From Echeneis naucrates (Eukaryota; Chordata; Actinopteri; Carangiformes; Echeneidae), in contig NC_042529.1 of NCBI RefSeq assembly GCF_900963305.1, positions 2,846,501-2,910,500 of the forward strand: 64,000 bases of DNA, read 5' to 3'. The notes under the pieces were generated by a model. It was not told the DNA's origin. It saw only the letters and a program-made list of their open reading frames with translations, and did no database searches. The position numbers were made by a program, and so were the translations under genes. This document shows positions 60,151-64,000 of this stretch, piece after piece (position 1 is the stretch's first letter; each line of letters starts with the position of its first letter).

Positions 60151-63100
60151 GTGAGACAATATGTGTGTCCATGCATGCCTTGACTTAAGCCTTTTGTCCT
60201 CCCACCTGGTTTCTCTTCTCTCTTCTCACTCTTACACACTCCTTTTTTTTTTTTTTTTGCTTGTAAGACTAAACTTATGATTGAGGCTGGGTGGGATACA
60301 TGTGTGTGTGTGTGTGTCTGTGTGTGTGAGCAGGAGGAATTGTAACGGGGCAGCAGTGTTGGTAATGGCTGGTCAGCTGGTATGGCGAGTATTCAGGGCG
60401 GGGGCAGCGCATTGTCCTCTCATAGCTCCAACAATGCCCCTCTGAGCAGGACACACATCTACCAGTCACGGGCCTCTCTCTCGCTCTGCTTTTCTTTCTG
60501 TCGGCCATATTTGTTCAGCCCATAGTGAAGTGTAAAAGGAGATGTGTTGCCCTGCGGCGCCGCTGACCTCCGGCTGGAACCTCCGGGGTCAAACCTCAGT
60601 TAATATTAGAACATGTGTCACTTATCTGTTCACACTTCACACGTTCATCACGGCCCTAAATAATTTATTGACGCCTCAGATGCTGCATTTATTCATTAGT
60701 GCAGTTTCTTCATACATAATTAATGGACTTTTGTCACATTATGGATTCTTTGCTGTTTCCTAATCGTCTGTATGATCTCAACTTACTCACAGATGATTGT
60801 GTGATTTTAGCAGTTTGTCAATCAACCCTTTTTAAATTTAAGCTTTTTCTAATTTGATCTGTTGTATATATCTGTAATCTGGGCGTTTGGGGGCTTTGGA
60901 CAGTAGGTGGTTAATGTGAAGGCATAAAATTTGGCTTTGGAGCAAGTGGTCGATTACTTAATTAGCTGCATGGTCAGTAGTTTGCTGCTTCAAATCACTT
61001 TAGATGAAACATTTTTGACTGACGGAGCATCAATCAGACAAAAAAACACAATCAAAACATGACAAAAAGCAATTAAGCACCGATCTACAGCTCTTATGTT
61101 GATTCCAAGTATCGAACACAGGTTAACATCTGCTGTTTTGTAGGACCATGTTGATGAGCAGTGATGAAATCTCATCGAGCCGTGAACATCATGAATGTTT
61201 TCGATCATTAAAAATTCAGTGAGTTTGGATACTGGATTGCTTTGTTTGACAAACCAATCAAACTGGGGAGGCTCCAAATAGAATTCTTTCCTGATGTGGT
61301 ATATACTCCACCTCCCAACAATGAATCAGTTCATGATTTATGAATGTTATTCATCTTTTCAGATATCAGAGAGATCACTGCGGTATGAAGGTCACATAAT
61401 TAGTAGAGTCGTAGCGATTGTTTCATATGTGGATCCTTTTTATTGCAGTTAATCTTCAGTGATAAATGCTCCAAAGGTCCAGCCTGTTGCAGGATCACTG
61501 ATGGACAGACTCCCTCTTGTGGATTTTTCTTGTAACTGAGGCTGCTCAGATTCAGGTCATGTCTGCTGTCTAAAGTGTTCTGAGGCAAGACACCAGATTT
61601 TCACAGAAGAAGCCAAAATAAATCACATCTTTAGAGACACGGAGAAGCTGGCTGTAAGCAACGAGCAGAACAGTGGGAGTGTCGGTGAAAGTCAGCTTCC
61701 AAAATAAAGGGGAGCGGCAGGGGAACTAACTACATATGAGATTTCTGCTGGAGATCCATAATGGATTTGATTCGAACGCGTTCAGTCTGGTTTTGTCTCA
61801 GTTTGTTTCCTGTTGTCACCAGCAGAGAGCAGCAGAAAACAGGATCTGTGGGTCTGCTGGGGAAAGCTGTGGGGCGTCATCCTATATATCATGTGTTAAA
61901 GGTGTGTTTTGGCCCTGTATTACTGTAAACACACAAATACAGCTGGGATACGACCAGAATACAAACTGTGTTGAAGCCAAAGTTGGAGAGTAAACTAAAA
62001 GTGAAGCATAACTTTGATACACCTCTACTTCATATGAGCCTTTTCATTTAATTCACCTTTATAACACGTATAATCATATAAAACAGCTGTTAAACAGTGT
62101 GATGCATCGTCAAACAAGTACATCTTTTATGTCATTATATCAATAAAAAAATACAATAATATACTGAAATATGAATGAACCATTCCATCCAGTTACAGTT
62201 TAGATGTCAGGACTTTTATGAATAGAATATTTTTGATATTTTTATCAGTAAATCAAACTAATTCTGACTGAAACACTTTACAGGCAGAGATGGAGAGCAA
62301 GTACAGCTAATCAAATATTTTTCTTAAATTTAAGTTTGAGATCTTTGTACTTGAGGGAGTATTTATATTTTTTATTGCTTTACCCCCCAACTACTACAAT
62401 TCACAAGCTATAGGTACTATTTTCTATAAATATTATAAAATATTAAGATTTTAAAGAATTAACTAGAACATTAAAATGCAGTTTACATGTTGAAATCTTA
62501 ATAATAGCATTCACATATTAATATAAATGGAGAAGCTCCATTACCAGGACTCTGAATGCAGGACTTCTCAGTTTGCTTTCATCCTGTCCTGATCTTTACT
62601 TTCGCCTGTTTGTGTCTCTGTGACGTGAGTCCTGCAGGAGGACATCACCTGTTCACCTGGCCGAGGGGGCTCATGCTAATCTAAAGCCGATTATGCTTCT
62701 TATCTACTCAGCGCTGGTTATGTGCTTTGGGCCCCACAGAAATACCGTGCAGAGTCGCTGGCCTGTTTGCCGTTCCTGCTGACTCTTCACAGCTCCCCCA
62801 TCTGCTCTGACTAAAGCCACACTGACTTTGATATCACACCTCTTTGTTCCTCATGTGGACACGTATGTATGTATTTTATAGTGGACGTTGCGTCTGCACA
62901 GATCAGATGAACAGCACCAATTAGTAACTTAAAAGCTGATTTGAAAGCAGATCCGAGGCACAAAAATGACCAAGTTCTGAATAAAAGAGATAAGAATATT
63001 TAATTACAAAGAAACTCACATGCACTATTATGTTTCTGATGCTTTAGGTATATAACCGCTTTGACCACATACACATACACGTCCTCACATTGGACATGCG

Positions 63101-64000
63101 GACAGTCATCCCATGTCCATGTGAAAGCAGTAATGCAATAATTGCGCTTATCCTATTGACTTAATCGGGAGCCCTGCGGACTCCCTGCTCTCTGATCTCA
63201 AGTCCGTTCAACTCAAGGTCGAGACAACACAATGTTGTTATTTTGCTGTCAAATCACGTCTCTAAGATCCTTTATTCGTGCTCATAATCAGCATAATCTC
63301 TTTTCTACACAAACACCACATTATTATTATTTTTTTTAAAAAAGTTAAATTTCTTGTCGTCATTTCTACACTATGTACAAAGACAGCAACCCAGGTGTTA
63401 GAATATACATACATGTGTCAACATACAGGTACCGAATGCACAAGGGAAACGTCAAAGAGGATCTGAGATTACAGTACAGGGGTCAGGAGCCAAGATTTAG
63501 CTGCCAAATTCAGTCGTCCTCCTCGGGTTTGGAGCTGCTCCTGCTTCTTTCTGGAGCTCACCTCCTCATGGCCAGGCCTCGCTCGTCCACCGCACGCCTC
63601 AACATTCATGCATAATTCAGACATAATTCATAATTTCACTCCAATCTTCATCGTGGCTTGTGGACTGAATTGTAATAAATTATGAGTGGGGGAGGTTAAT
63701 TTGTTTGGTTCTGATTATATACCGCCAAAAACATGATGGACTGGTTGATGAGAAGGTGGCAACCACCATCACAGTCAACAACACAGATCACATTTACTTG
63801 ACTCATCATTTTGAACTTTTTGCAATCCAAATCCACAGAACATCTGGAACCAAAACAGTTTTGGTCTCTTTAAAAAATCAGACAGGGTTTATTTGGGGAA
63901 AACCAAGATTGTCATTCTATTCATAAAACTTTCTCTATGTTTGAATATAAAGTGTTATTTATGCAAGGAGTCCGTTTGTGAAGGAGTCCATAACCAAATA
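59541..64000. other. Gene-free right end of the window
   Basis: About 4.5 kb with no recognised exon on either strand. A (CA)n run lies at about 60113-60148, a poly(T) run near 60243-60258 and a (TG)n run at about 60300-60328. The rest is AT-rich single-copy-like sequence. Confidence 0.45.
60113..60148 (+). repeat. (CA)n microsatellite
   Basis: CA run with one short interruption near its left end. Confidence 0.9.

Noticed and set aside
61736-61993. 85-codon + strand open frame with MRFLLEIHNGFDSN
   Set aside because: No recognisable family or exon structure, in a gene-free region.

Overview
The window is vertebrate nuclear DNA from a ray-finned fish, very probably a percomorph teleost. The genes are compact with short GT-AG introns. 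Several genes match teleost family members: tandem 5-HT3-like channel genes, a quaking gene of the qki2 type, and a chymotrypsin-fold protease resembling zebrafish zgc:112285. The non-coding DNA carries degraded interspersed repeats of kinds I recall as common in percomorphs (I could not search them). Identifications below come from reading translations and splice sites by eye; no database search was run.

Layout. 1-2300: last coding exon and long 3' UTR of an unidentified + strand gene. 3724-18972: three tandem, same-strand genes for 5-HT3-like pentameric ligand-gated channels with the same ten-exon design, plus a decayed fourth copy (exons 1-2 only) at 9320-9790. 20100-22950: lrrc59 (+). 24967-26626: nat9 (-). 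27039-29213: syt15 (-). 31270-33294: a GPRIN2-type gene (+) as one long coding exon. 35009-37152: secreted serine protease (+) behind a TATA box. 38201-40566: timm23 (-), tail to tail with the protease. About 43900-58500: a quaking gene (-), with six shared exons and two alternative terminal exons encoding QKI-5-like and QKI-6-like tails. 58500-64000: no gene recognised; a 42-bp minisatellite lies at about 58.8-59.25 kb.

The genes do not form one pathway. The channel cluster is a clear local gene family: conserved exon lengths (45, 110, 170 and 211 nt) show descent by tandem duplication. Human SYT15, GPRIN2 and TIMM23 are all on 10q11, whereas NAT9 and LRRC59 are on 17q and QKI is on 6q, so the window joins material that is separate in human. 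The most notable observations are the loss in all three channels of the loop-B tryptophan that contacts serotonin in 5-HT3A, a textbook bipartite Quaking response element just upstream of the quaking gene's own QKI-6-type exon, an atypical S1 pocket in the protease, two GC-AG introns in syt15, and two convergent CTCF-like motifs flanking lrrc59-nat9.
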